Part shown: piece after piece, positions 36,349-45,898 of the stretch
How the letters are laid out: every line of letters starts with the position of its first letter
Numbering within the stretch: the first letter of the stretch is position 1
Assembly (NCBI RefSeq): GCF_001427605.1
Contig: NZ_LMGZ01000018.1
Coordinates: 248,001-312,000 of the forward strand
Length of the DNA stretch: 64,000 nt
Reading direction: 5' to 3'
From: Devosia sp. Root635
GTDB taxonomy: Bacteria > Pseudomonadota > Alphaproteobacteria > Rhizobiales > Devosiaceae
Made by a program: the position numbers and the translations under genes
Notes under the pieces: generated by a model
The model's database searches: none
Told to the model about the DNA's origin: nothing
Seen by the model: only the letters and a program-made list of their open reading frames with translations

Positions 36349-37404
36349 ATGAGCAAGAGACGCAATCGCCGGCCGACCATCATCGATGTCGCTGAGCGCG
36401 CCGGGGTGTCCAAGAGCACCGCGGCGCGGGCGCTGACGGGCTCGTCCAACATTACCGAAGAGACGCGCGAGAAGGTGGTCAAGGCCGCCGCGGCCGTGGG
36501 CTATGAGCGCAACCACCTGGCGGTGGGCATGCGGTCCGGGCGTTCTGGCATGCTGGGGCTGGTCATTCCCGATATCACCAATCCGTTCTGGGCCGAGGTG
36601 GCGCGCGGGGCGCAGGACCAGGCGGCCGAGGCCGGCTCTTCGCTGCTGGTCTTTTCGTCCGACTGGGATGTGGCGAAGGAAGCCGCGCATCTGCGGGCCC
36701 TGCGCCAGGCGCGGGTCGATGGCGCGATCATCAATCCGGTGGCCGACAATTTCGACGATCTCGACCGGTTCGGGCTGCCTTTCGTGCTGATCGGCTCCAG
36801 CGCCGAGCGCTTCGTCGAGACGTCCAGCGTGGGCTCGGACATCACGCAGGGCGTGCGGCTGGGCATGGATCACCTGGTTTCCAAGGGGCATGGCGCCCCC
36901 AGCCTGATCGTCGGTCCCAAGAACCGACTGGCGCGAGTGCGCTTCCTGCGCGCGGTGCATCAACACTGCATCGAGCGGGATATCGACCCGGCGATCCTGG
37001 CGATGGAGGAGGGCGAGTATACGGTCGAAGGCGGCAAACAGGCGATGCGCCGGCTGCTGGCGCGCGACCATGTGGGGCATGTGTGTGTCTTCGCAGCCAA
37101 TGACATGATGGCCATCGGCGCCATCATGGCGGTGCGCGAAGCGGGCCTGCGCTGCCCCGAAGACATTTCGGTCATCGGCTTCGACGGCATTCCGTCGGGC
37201 GAATTCGCCTGGCCGGGGCTGACGACGGTGGCCAAGCCGGGCCGCGAGATGGGCGCCCGTGCCGTCGAGGGCCTGTTCAGCGAGATTGAACACCAGCCGG
37301 AACACCGGCGAATCTACTTGCCGTGCCGCCTGATAGAGCGAGGCTCACTCGCCGACCTGTCGGCACATGCTCCCCAGCGCGTAGCCGGGGCAGGGAGGGT
37401 CTGA
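36349..37404 (+). CDS. LacI-family transcriptional regulator of the sugar/ADP-ribosylglycohydrolase locus
   Basis: The product is 351 residues. The N-terminal helix-turn-helix is PTIIDVAERAGVSKSTAARA (about 9-28), followed by the LacI hinge with recognition-helix residues S21-T23-A24. The periplasmic-binding-protein-like effector domain (about 68-340) contains LGLVIPDITNPFWAEV and AANDMMAIGAIMAVRE, both typical. It is the first gene of the transporter locus, two bases before the permease start codon. It probably responds to the transported sugar or a product of it and represses its own promoter. Confidence 0.93.
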   Translation: MSKRRNRRPTIIDVAERAGVSKSTAARALTGSSNITEETREKVVKAAAAVGYERNHLAVGMRSGRSGMLGLVIPDITNPFWAEVARGAQDQAAEAGSSLLVFSSDWDVAKEAAHLRALRQARVDGAIINPVADNFDDLDRFGLPFVLIGSSAERFVETSSVGSDITQGVRLGMDHLVSKGHGAPSLIVGPKNRLARVRFLRAVHQHCIERDIDPAILAMEEGEYTVEGGKQAMRRLLARDHVGHVCVFAANDMMAIGAIMAVREAGLRCPEDISVIGFDGIPSGEFAWPGLTTVAKPGREMGARAVEGLFSEIEHQPEHRRIYLPCRLIERGSLADLSAHAPQRVAGAGRV

Positions 37405-37406
37405 CC

Positions 37407-38432
37407 ATGGTTGCCAGGAACAAGCAACGGACCGGTGTTGCCCTTGCAGATGGGAACGTTCCCGCACGGGAATCCGCGCCGGGCGCTGAAACGGTTCGCA
37501 TCGAGGGCGAATTGGCTAACACACTGTTAGCATCGAGAACGGGCATGCGTGAAAAGGTGCGGCAGTGGTGGCCCTATTACGCGATGATGGCGCCAGGGCT
37601 GCTGTTTTTCTTCATCTGGCACTATGTGCCGATCTGGGAGGCCAAGATGGCCTTCGAGAATGTGCGCATCATCCCGCCCAATATCTGGGTGGGGTGGAAG
37701 AACTTCCAGGTGCTGTTCGCCTCGCCGATCTTCTACCAGGTGCTGGCCAATACGCTGATCATTTCGGGCATGAAAATCCTCTTCGTGTTCCCGGTGCCGA
37801 TCATGGTGGCTTTGCTGCTCAACGAAGTGCGCAGCGGCAAGCTGCGCGGGGCGGTGCAATCGGCGATCTACCTGCCGCATTTCCTCTCCTGGGTGGTGAT
37901 CGCGGGCGTGTTCATCGCGCTGCTGTCGCCCACCGACGGTGCGGTCAACCAAATCCAGACGGCGATGGGGTTCGAGCCGGTCAACTACATGACCAATACC
38001 GGCACGATCCGCTGGGTGCTGGTGGTGTCGGAAATCTGGCGTTCGGCGGGCTGGGACAGCCTGCTCTATCTCGCCGCCATCTTCGCCATCGATCCGCAGC
38101 TTTATGAGGCCGCGGAAATGGACGGCGCCAATCGCTGGCAGAAAATCTGGCACGTCACCATTCCGGGCATCGTGCCGACCATCGCCACGCTGTTCATCCT
38201 CAATATGGGGATGTTCCTCAGCGCCGACCTCAACCAGATCATCAACATGCAGAACGCGGTCAATGCGTCGACCATCGATATCATCGACACCTATGTCTAC
38301 CGCATGGGGCTTTCGACCGGCGAATATGCGCTGGCCACGGCGGCCGGCCTGTTCAAGGCGGTGATCGGCATGGCGCTGGTGCTGGTGTCGCATTTCGTCA
38401 GCAAAAGGCTGACCGGCAAGGGGGTGTGGTGA
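37407..38432 (+). CDS. Sugar ABC transporter permease 1 (LplB/MalF-like)
   Basis: The product is 341 residues with six predicted spans. GGGAGGG at 37393-37399 supports the ATG at 37407. An unusual hydrophilic N-terminus of about 50 residues precedes the first span. The EAA loop, the contact to the ATPase, is YEAAEMDGANRWQKIWHVTI near 232-251. PYYAMMAPGLLFFFIWHYVP-like sequence at the first span places it in the LplB group, which commonly transports oligosaccharides or uronides. It overlaps permease 2 by one base. Confidence 0.92.
   Translation: MVARNKQRTGVALADGNVPARESAPGAETVRIEGELANTLLASRTGMREKVRQWWPYYAMMAPGLLFFFIWHYVPIWEAKMAFENVRIIPPNIWVGWKNFQVLFASPIFYQVLANTLIISGMKILFVFPVPIMVALLLNEVRSGKLRGAVQSAIYLPHFLSWVVIAGVFIALLSPTDGAVNQIQTAMGFEPVNYMTNTGTIRWVLVVSEIWRSAGWDSLLYLAAIFAIDPQLYEAAEMDGANRWQKIWHVTIPGIVPTIATLFILNMGMFLSADLNQIINMQNAVNASTIDIIDTYVYRMGLSTGEYALATAAGLFKAVIGMALVLVSHFVSKRLTGKGVW
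37452..37463. promoter_or_regulatory. Perfect 12-bp palindrome inside the first permease gene, candidate second operator
   Basis: GGGAACGTTCCC is a perfect palindrome and differs by one base from the near-palindrome over the LacI promoter 1158 bases upstream. It lies in codons 16-19 of the permease, in a stretch encoding a poorly structured N-terminus. Position and identity suggest an auxiliary operator for the LacI protein. Confidence 0.5.
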
Positions 38433-39331
38433 TGGCCAGCCAATCGCGCCGCACCCCGCTGGAGCGGGTCGAATATGTGCTGATCGTCTCGACGCTGCTG
38501 CTGCTGGTGGTGTTCACGCTGCAACCGTTGCTGAACCTGCTCGCCCTGTCGCTGTCGGACCCCAGCAAGGTGGCAGGATTTTCGGGCCTGTCGATCTTCC
38601 CGGACGGGTTCTCGCCCGATGTGTGGCTGTTGCTGCTGCAGCATCCCAATGTGCAGCGGGGCATTTTCAATTCGGTCTGGATGACGGCGACCAGCGTCTG
38701 CATCGGGGTGTTCGGCACGGCGCTGATGGCCTGGGGCATGTCGCGGCCGGGCCTGCCGGGCCGGCGGCTCATCTTCATCCTGGTGCTGGTGACCATTGTC
38801 TTCGAGCCGGGCATCATTCCGGACTATTTCCTGATGAAGCGCATGGGCCTGCTCAACACGCCCTGGTCGGTCATCATGTATAAGGCGGTCAGCGCCTGGT
38901 ACCTGATCATCCTCATCCGCTTCTTCGAGGAAATTCCCAAGGAGCTGCTGGAAGCGGCGGAGCTGGACGGGGCCAACCCGTTCCAGACCTTCTTCATGGT
39001 GGTGCTGCCGCTGGCCAAGCCGGCTCTGGCCACCATTGCCCTGTTCTACCTGGTGCTGCACTGGAACGAGTTCTTCCGGGCGATGATCTACCTCAACGAC
39101 CAGAGCAAATGGCCGCTGCAGGTGGTGCTGCGCCAGTTCGTCATCGAGGGCGACAAGATCGCCATCGTGGGCGCCAACAACGTCAACAACAATCTGGGCC
39201 TGGCGCAGATCAACATCCGCGCGCTCAAGGCCGGGATGATCCTCATCACCATCCTGCCGATCCTGGCGATCTACCCGCTGATCCTGAAGTTCTTCACCAA
39301 GGGGACGATGTCGGGAGCGCTGAAGGGATGA
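38432..39331 (+). CDS. Sugar ABC transporter permease 2 (YtcP/MalG-like)
   Basis: The product is 299 residues with six predicted spans. I take the ATG overlapping the permease 1 stop (TGATG) rather than a GTG six bases earlier. The EAA motif is LEAAELDGANPFQTFFMVVL near 170-189. Together with permease 1 it forms the heterodimeric channel. A 307-base gap with a palindromic repeat separates it from the binding-protein gene. Confidence 0.92.
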   Translation: MASQSRRTPLERVEYVLIVSTLLLLVVFTLQPLLNLLALSLSDPSKVAGFSGLSIFPDGFSPDVWLLLLQHPNVQRGIFNSVWMTATSVCIGVFGTALMAWGMSRPGLPGRRLIFILVLVTIVFEPGIIPDYFLMKRMGLLNTPWSVIMYKAVSAWYLIILIRFFEEIPKELLEAAELDGANPFQTFFMVVLPLAKPALATIALFYLVLHWNEFFRAMIYLNDQSKWPLQVVLRQFVIEGDKIAIVGANNVNNNLGLAQINIRALKAGMILITILPILAIYPLILKFFTKGTMSGALKG

Positions 39332-39358
39332 GGATGGAACACAACATCCAGGAGCTTT

Positions 39359-39567
39359 CGCCTCCCTCCCCCTTGAGGGGAGGGATCGAGGGGGGGGCCA
39401 TTGGTGGTCCACCGAATTACCCCCTCCCCAGCTCTGCTACGGCCCTTCGGGCCGAGCGGCGCTACCAGCCATTCGAGCATAGCTCTCATGGCCTCCGATC
39501 CTAAAATCGCTCCACCGGAGCGATTTTGCCTGCGGCCGGCCCGTAGCCCCTCAAGGGGGAGGGCCGC
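39359..39567. repeat. Palindromic intergenic repeat, copy 1, with a nested hairpin insertion
   Basis: The outer arms read CTCCCTCCCCCTTGAGGGG at the left and the complementary CCCCTCAAGGGGGAGGG at 39547-39563. The middle contains CCCCTCCCCAGCTCTGCTAC and a GGCCCTTCGGGCC hairpin, also present in copy 2. Compared with copy 2, about 80 bases (roughly 39467-39546) are inserted before the right arm. That insert carries its own perfect 11-bp hairpin (39503-39513 with 39517-39527). It fills most of the gap between permease 2 and the binding protein. Confidence 0.75.
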
Positions 39568-39638
39568 AGGAGCCGACAGATTCAACCAATTCCGCGCAAG
39601 CGGTGACGACCAAACCAATAACTAGGAGGAGACTACCA

Positions 39639-41063
39639 ATGACTTTGAAAAGACTGCTTATGGCGACAACCGCCTTTGCATTGCTCGGCACTATTGCTGC
39701 CCCCGCCATGGCGCAGACCACGCTGCGGCTGGTCAGCAAGGACCTGCTGACCACCAACCCCGATGACGTCAAGGAAATCGAGGCCATCGAGGCAGCGCTC
39801 AAGGCGCAGGGCACCGATGTCGATATCCAGATCGTCGACCTGCCCGGTTCGAGCTATGCCGATGCGCTGGGCGTGATGCTGCTGTCGGGCGATATTCCCG
39901 ACATCATGTATTTCCAGGGCGGCGACCAGAAAATGGCCGAACAGGGAATCCTGGAAGACCTCAATCCGTGGATCGAGAAGTCGGCCCACATCAAGGATGC
40001 GCTGTGGCCGCACAATGTGGACCGTCTCGCCAACTATCCTTACCTGCTCTACGTCTACCCGCCGCGTGCGCCGCAGCCGGTGATCCGGCAGGACTGGCTG
40101 GACAAGCTGGGCATGGAGCCGCCGACCACGGTGGAAGGCTATGAGGCCCTGTTCCAGGCCATCCACGACGGCGATCTCGACGGCGACGGCACTGCGGGCA
40201 ATACGCTGGGCCTGACCGGCTATGGCACCACGGCCGAACTCGATTCCGTCTTCAACCAGGCTTTCGGGGTGACCGGCACCTGGATGAAGAATGCCGACGG
40301 CGCCTGGGTCAATTCGCGCGTCACCGACGCGGAAAAGGCCAAGATCGAATTCTATGCAGGACTGGCCGCCAAGGACCTGTTCGACAAGGAATTCGTGACC
40401 AATACCTGGGACGTCAAGGAAGACAAGTTCTACACCGGCAAGGCCGGGGTGATCTTCGGCTCCTCGCCGGAAGTCATCGACATCTATACCGGCAAGATGC
40501 GCCAGGCCCATCCGGGCGAAGAGATCGATCTTGCCCTGCTGCCGGCGCCTTCGGGTCCGGGCGGACAGGGGCTGGCCGCGGTGGACGTTTCCAAGGAATC
40601 GCGCGGCTGGGCCATCTCCTCGCTGTCGGAAAACAAGGAAGCGGCCTTTGCCGTGCTCGATTTCATGGCCTCCAAGGAGGGCCAGGATATCGACCGCATG
40701 GGCTTTGAAGGCGTGCATCACAACACCGATGCCAGCGGGGCGGTGACCTATACCGACCAAATCTCGACCTGGTATGCCCGCTTCTTCAACGCCGCCAACT
40801 GGACCTCGCCGACCCCGCTGCTGAGCCCGACCGCCCAGCAGGCGCTGGACAATCTCAAGAGCGACTTCACGCCGGACAATGCCTTTGTGTGGCCGGCCGA
40901 CTATGCCGCTGACGTGGACGCCACCGAGCAGGTCTATCGCTCGTGGGTGGCCAAGTTCATCACCGGGGAAGCCAGCTTCGACCAGTGGGACCAGTTCGTC
41001 AGCGAGTACAACGCTGCTGGCGGTTCGCGCATGGCCGAATATGCGGCGACGGTGCTGAAGTAA
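39639..41063 (+). CDS. Extracellular sugar-binding protein of the ABC transporter
   Basis: The product is 474 residues. The ribosome binding site AGGAGGA (39624-39630) fixes the ATG at 39639. Residues 1-26 form a Sec signal peptide ending Ala-Met-Ala. The mature protein has the cluster D fold of family 1 binding proteins (IPDIMYFQGGDQ, ISSLSENKEAAFAVLDFM). Large size and the LplB-type permeases suit binding of an oligosaccharide or a substituted sugar. I cannot name the ligand. The adjacent ADP-ribosylglycohydrolase-family genes hint at a glycoside. Confidence 0.9.
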   Translation: MTLKRLLMATTAFALLGTIAAPAMAQTTLRLVSKDLLTTNPDDVKEIEAIEAALKAQGTDVDIQIVDLPGSSYADALGVMLLSGDIPDIMYFQGGDQKMAEQGILEDLNPWIEKSAHIKDALWPHNVDRLANYPYLLYVYPPRAPQPVIRQDWLDKLGMEPPTTVEGYEALFQAIHDGDLDGDGTAGNTLGLTGYGTTAELDSVFNQAFGVTGTWMKNADGAWVNSRVTDAEKAKIEFYAGLAAKDLFDKEFVTNTWDVKEDKFYTGKAGVIFGSSPEVIDIYTGKMRQAHPGEEIDLALLPAPSGPGGQGLAAVDVSKESRGWAISSLSENKEAAFAVLDFMASKEGQDIDRMGFEGVHHNTDASGAVTYTDQISTWYARFFNAANWTSPTPLLSPTAQQALDNLKSDFTPDNAFVWPADYAADVDATEQVYRSWVAKFITGEASFDQWDQFVSEYNAAGGSRMAEYAATVLK

Positions 41064-41104
41064 GGACGACGTGAGCCGCTGCTGATGACGTGCCGGCTCC
41101 ATCG

Positions 41105-41232
41105 CCTCCCTCCCCCTTGAGGGGAGGGAATGAGGGAGGGGGTCCTTCTGTGGAACACGGAACTACCCCCTCCCCAGCTCTGCTACGGCCCTGCGGGCCG
41201 AGCGACGCTACCCTCCCCTCAAGGGGGAGGGT
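41105..41232. repeat. Palindromic intergenic repeat, copy 2 (uninterrupted)
   Basis: Left arm CTCCCTCCCCCTTGAGGGG and right arm CCCCTCAAGGGGGAGGG flank a core with CCCCTCCCCAGCTCTGCTAC and GGCCCTGCGGGCC. It matches copy 1 closely but has no insert before the right arm. It lies between the binding-protein gene and the first ADP-ribosylglycohydrolase-family gene. The whole element could fold into one long stem in RNA. Confidence 0.75.
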
Positions 41233-41298
41233 GGGCCAGAGCCGCGGGTTTCGGCGGAGAATGCACCGGCATGGTGTGTAACGAATGATGAGAGCAAC

Positions 41299-42468
41299 AT
41301 GACCCAATCCCTGCGATCCCGAGTCCGCGCCATGCTGCATGGCATTGCCCTGGGCGATGCGCTGGGTGCGCCGGTGGAGAAGCTGTCGGCTGCCGATATC
41401 CGCCGGCGCTATGGGCGGGTGACCTCGCTCGATACGGAATGGCACAAGATGAACCTCGACGCGGCGGCGCGGAACGGGCGGGTGCGCGGCAATGGCATCG
41501 TGACCGACGATACGCTGATGACGCTGGCACTGATGGATATCTATGGTGACACCAAGCGGCATCTCGACGCCTGGGACATGGCCGATGGCATGGTGCGCGA
41601 AATCGCGTGGACGCCGCGCTGGGTGCCCGAATTGCAGCGCGAGGCGATGCTGATCGACCGGCTGTTCTATCCGGAGAAATGGATTTTCCAGCGGCACCAG
41701 CTGGCCAATTGCGACCCGCGCCAGGGCGGCATCGGCAATATGGTGAATTGCGGGGCGGCCATGTATATCGCGCCTATCGGCGTGGTGAATGCGGCCAATC
41801 CGAAGGCGGCCTATGACGAGGCGGTGGCTTTCGCCTCGGGGCATCAGGAGAGTTATGGGCTGGAGGCGGCGGGCGTGATGGCGGCGGCTGTGGCGGCGGC
41901 CTTCGTGCCGGGAACCGATATCGAGACCATTGTCGACACCGTGCTCGGGCTGGCCAAGGACGGCACACGCAACGCCATCGCCGATATTGCCGGGATCGCG
42001 CGGCAATTGCGCGGTACGGGCGCGGACCATGAAGCGGTCTGCGCAGCGTTTCATGCTGCCATCGCGCGCTATTCCGTGATGGGCGACGATGTGAACCACA
42101 TGCCCGAAAAGGTCGGGCGGCAGACCGATGCGTATCGGCCGAGCCGGTTGCAGGCCATCGAGGAATTGCCGCTGGCGCTGGGCTTCTGCGTCTTCAACGG
42201 GGGCGCGTTCCGCGCCTCGATCGAGGACGGGATCAATTCGGGGCGCGATACGGATTCCATCGGGGTGATGGCCGGGGCGATCCTGGGAGCGCTGCATGGC
42301 GAGGCGGTCATCGCGGCGGAGGACCAGGCCCTGCTCGACAGCGCCAACCGACTCGACCTGGTGGGATCGGCCGATGCCTTTGCGGCCACTGCCACCGATA
42401 TTCTTGCCGCCGACCGCGCGGCGGCCGATGCCCGCCGAACCGCGCTCGGCGCGCTCGGCATTGCCTGA
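41299..42468 (+). CDS. ADP-ribosylglycohydrolase-family protein 1
   Basis: The product is 389 residues. It has the all-helical ADP-ribosylglycohydrolase fold: HGIALGDALGAPVE near the start (14-27), the first Mg-binding motif TDDT (69-72) and the second GRDTDS (315-320), with Gly-Ala-rich helix after it. Family members remove ADP-ribose from proteins (DraG, ARH) or hydrolyse other N- or O-glycosidic bonds. In a sugar ABC locus a catabolic role, splitting an imported ribosyl-type compound, is more likely than protein de-modification, but this is an inference. It precedes a second family member by 25 bases. Confidence 0.87.
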   Translation: MTQSLRSRVRAMLHGIALGDALGAPVEKLSAADIRRRYGRVTSLDTEWHKMNLDAAARNGRVRGNGIVTDDTLMTLALMDIYGDTKRHLDAWDMADGMVREIAWTPRWVPELQREAMLIDRLFYPEKWIFQRHQLANCDPRQGGIGNMVNCGAAMYIAPIGVVNAANPKAAYDEAVAFASGHQESYGLEAAGVMAAAVAAAFVPGTDIETIVDTVLGLAKDGTRNAIADIAGIARQLRGTGADHEAVCAAFHAAIARYSVMGDDVNHMPEKVGRQTDAYRPSRLQAIEELPLALGFCVFNGGAFRASIEDGINSGRDTDSIGVMAGAILGALHGEAVIAAEDQALLDSANRLDLVGSADAFAATATDILAADRAAADARRTALGALGIA

Positions 42469-42493
42469 AACGACGAAACCTGAAAGACGCCCT

Positions 42494-44590
42494 ATGCTCT
42501 CGGAACTGCAAATCCTCGAAAAGATCTATGCCGGCTTTATCGGCAAGGCCATCGGCGTGCGCCTGGGCGCCCCGGTGGAGCCGACCATCTGGAGCTATGA
42601 GCGCATCCAGAAGACCTATGGCGAGGTGACGCAATATCTGCGCGATTTCAAGAATTTCGCGGCTGACGACGATACCAATGGGCCGGTCTATTTCATCCGG
42701 GCGTTGCGCGATTATGGGCTGAAGGCGACGGCGGCCGATGTGGGCCGGACCTGGCTCAACTATGCCGCCGAGGAGCATGGCATGTATTGGTGGGGCGGGT
42801 TCGGGGTTTCGACCGAGCATACGGCCTATCGCAACCTGCGGGCGGGGATTGAAGCGCCGCAATCGGGCTCGATCGCGCAGAATGGCAGCACGGTGGCCGA
42901 GCAGATCGGCGGTCAAATCTTCATCGATAGCTGGGGCTGGGTGAACCCGGGCAATCCGCAGCGGGCGGCAGAGATGTCGGCCATGGCGGCGAGCGTGGCG
43001 CATGATGGCGACGGGCTGAATGGGGCGCGGTTCTGCGCGGCGGCGATTGCGGCGGCGTTCGAGGCGAAGTCGATTGACGAGATCGTCGAGACGGCGCTGG
43101 GGACGGTCGATCCGGCCTCGACCTATGCGCGGGTGTGCCGGGCGGTGATCGATTTTTTCAAGGCCAAGCCGGATGACTGGCGGGCCTGCCGGGACATGCT
43201 CACGGCGGACTGGGGCTATGACCGCTATCCGGGCGTTTGCCACATCATCCCCAATGCCGGGGTGACCATCATGGCGATCCTCTATGGCAAGGGCGACCTG
43301 CCGCGCACGGCGGAAATCGCCACCATGGCGGGCTGGGACACCGACTGCAATGCCGGCAATGCCGCGGCCATCGTCGCCACCTTCCAGGGGCTGCATGAAG
43401 GCTGGGACAAGTATCGCCAGCCGATCAACGATTTCCTCGTGGCTTCGGGCATCGTCGGGTCGATCAATATCGTCGATATCCCGAGCTTTGCGCGGGAACT
43501 GACGGTGCTGGCGCTGCAACTGGCGGGGCGCGAGGTGCCCAAGTTGTGGCTGGAGGATTTTACCCGGCGCGGGTTGCGGTTCGATTTCGACCTGCCGGGT
43601 TCGACGCATGGCTTCCGCACCGAGGGCTTCAACCAGATTTCGCTGCGCGCTTCGACCGAGCGGCATGTCGAGGGCTCGCGCGGGTCGCTGGAAATCCAGC
43701 TCGACCGGCTGGAGCGCGGGCAGGGGGGGCGGGTGTTCTGGAAGCCGTTCTATCGACGGACCGACTTTGACGACGAGCGTTATCGACCGATGTTTACCCC
43801 GGTGGTGGATGCGGGACAGACTGTGAGCTTCAAGCTGTGGCTCGATCCTTGGAATGGCGATGGCAATCTGCGCGTGGCGCCCTATGTGCGGCGGACCATG
43901 AGCGGGGCCATCGAGGAGACGGGGGCGTGGGATGTGCCCTCGGCCGAGGGGTGGCAGGACTATAGTTTCGTGGTGCCCGAGGGCGTGGAAGCGATCGACG
44001 AGATCGGCATTTCCATCGAATATTTCGGGCGGCTCAAATTTCTGGGGCGGCTGTTCCTGGCCGATTTCAAGGTTGAGGGCGCGGGCCACACAGTGATCGA
44101 GCCGGAGGCCGAGGTGCAGGAATGGGGCGCGATTTCGCGCTTCACCTATAATCGCGGGCACTGGACGAAACAGAATGACCGCATCCATGGGCATACGTCC
44201 GGCGATGCCGATATGTGGACCGGGCATTATTATGCGCGGGACGTGGTGGTGAAGGCCGATATCCGACGGCTGTCGGGCGTGTCGCAACTGGTGACGGCGC
44301 GGGTGCAGGGCACCGGGCGGTTCTATGCGGCCGGCTTCGAGGGCGACGAGGTGGTGATCCTCAAGGAGGATTTCGGCTCGACCGTGCTGGCGCGCGCGCC
44401 GTTCAGGGCGGAGACGGGGAAAAGCTACCAGTTCGCGTTTGCTGTGCAGGGTGACAGGCTCAGCTTTGCGGTGGACGGCAAGGAACTCATTGCCGCCGGC
44501 GATGACGCCTACGACTATGGCATGGTGGGTGTCCGGCTGGCTTCGGCCGGGCGGATGAGCGTTGGACGGATCGAGATCGTCGAAAGCTGA
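42494..44590 (+). CDS. ADP-ribosylglycohydrolase-family protein 2 with a large C-terminal extension
   Basis: The product is 698 residues, about twice the family norm. The N-terminal hydrolase domain (about 1-370) has [16 protein letters not shown], the first metal motif ADDDT (57-61) and the second GWDTDCN (280-286), all intact. The C-terminal part (about 390-698) is rich in Trp, Tyr, Phe and Gly and probably contains two beta-sandwich domains of galactose-binding or LamG type, for example around [14 protein letters not shown] and [14 protein letters not shown]. No signal peptide is visible, so it should act in the cytoplasm on the imported substrate. I start at 42494, right after the first hydrolase gene; a longer upstream frame is a shadow. 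Similar two-domain proteins occur with sugar transporters, but the substrate is unknown to me. Confidence 0.83.
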   Translation: MLSELQILEKIYAGFIGKAIGVRLGAPVEPTIWSYERIQKTYGEVTQYLRDFKNFAADDDTNGPVYFIRALRDYGLKATAADVGRTWLNYAAEEHGMYWWGGFGVSTEHTAYRNLRAGIEAPQSGSIAQNGSTVAEQIGGQIFIDSWGWVNPGNPQRAAEMSAMAASVAHDGDGLNGARFCAAAIAAAFEAKSIDEIVETALGTVDPASTYARVCRAVIDFFKAKPDDWRACRDMLTADWGYDRYPGVCHIIPNAGVTIMAILYGKGDLPRTAEIATMAGWDTDCNAGNAAAIVATFQGLHEGWDKYRQPINDFLVASGIVGSINIVDIPSFARELTVLALQLAGREVPKLWLEDFTRRGLRFDFDLPGSTHGFRTEGFNQISLRASTERHVEGSRGSLEIQLDRLERGQGGRVFWKPFYRRTDFDDERYRPMFTPVVDAGQTVSFKLWLDPWNGDGNLRVAPYVRRTMSGAIEETGAWDVPSAEGWQDYSFVVPEGVEAIDEIGISIEYFGRLKFLGRLFLADFKVEGAGHTVIEPEAEVQEWGAISRFTYNRGHWTKQNDRIHGHTSGDADMWTGHYYARDVVVKADIRRLSGVSQLVTARVQGTGRFYAAGFEGDEVVILKEDFGSTVLARAPFRAETGKSYQFAFAVQGDRLSFAVDGKELIAAGDDAYDYGMVGVRLASAGRMSVGRIEIVES

Positions 44591-44591
44591 G

Positions 44592-44671
44592 GGGAAGGCC
44601 CCCTCACCCGATGCTTCGCATCGACCCTCGGGTCAAGCCCGAGGGCAGGCCCTGTCCCCGGAGGGGAGAGG
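44592..44671. repeat. GC-rich intergenic repeat with two hairpins
   Basis: The gap before the ABC ATPase gene holds GATGCTTCGCATC and CCTCGGGTCAAGCCCGAGG, both able to fold, followed by CCCCGGAGGGG. It differs in sequence from the other palindromic repeats of this locus but has the same CCCTC/GAGGG theme. A related CCCCGAGGGG word occurs at 55103-55118. Confidence 0.5.
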
Positions 44672-44688
44672 TAAGAAAGGAGAACAGC

Positions 44689-45747
<1,059 letters not shown>

Positions 45748-45774
45748 TGGTATCTGCGATGCCTCAGGTTCGTG

Positions 45775-45872
45775 CTCCCTCCCCCCTTGAGGGGGAGGGT
45801 TGGGGTGGGGGGTGGTTTTGTGATTCCCTGAGGGACCCCCACCCTCGGTCCCTCCCCTCAAGGGGGAGGGAG
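45775..45872. repeat. Palindromic intergenic repeat, copy 3 (short form)
   Basis: Arms CTCCCTCCCCCCTTGAGGGG and CCCCTCAAGGGGGAGGG are shared with copies 1 and 2, but the core is shorter and lacks the AGCTCTGCTAC-GGCC hairpin section. It holds its own pairing GGGTGGGG/CCCCCACCC arms. It separates the ATPase gene from the CoA-transferase gene. Confidence 0.7.
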
Positions 45873-45898
45873 GCGCAAGAACCGGTGCGTCGAGCGCA

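Noticed and set aside
36226-37305. Apparent 360-residue N-terminal extension of RlmB
   Set aside because: It runs antisense through the LacI regulator gene; the family sequence begins right at the Met at 36225.
42308-44287. 659-codon open frame antisense to the second ADP-ribosylglycohydrolase gene
   Set aside because: Same GC-driven artefact; intact metal motifs are on the other strand.
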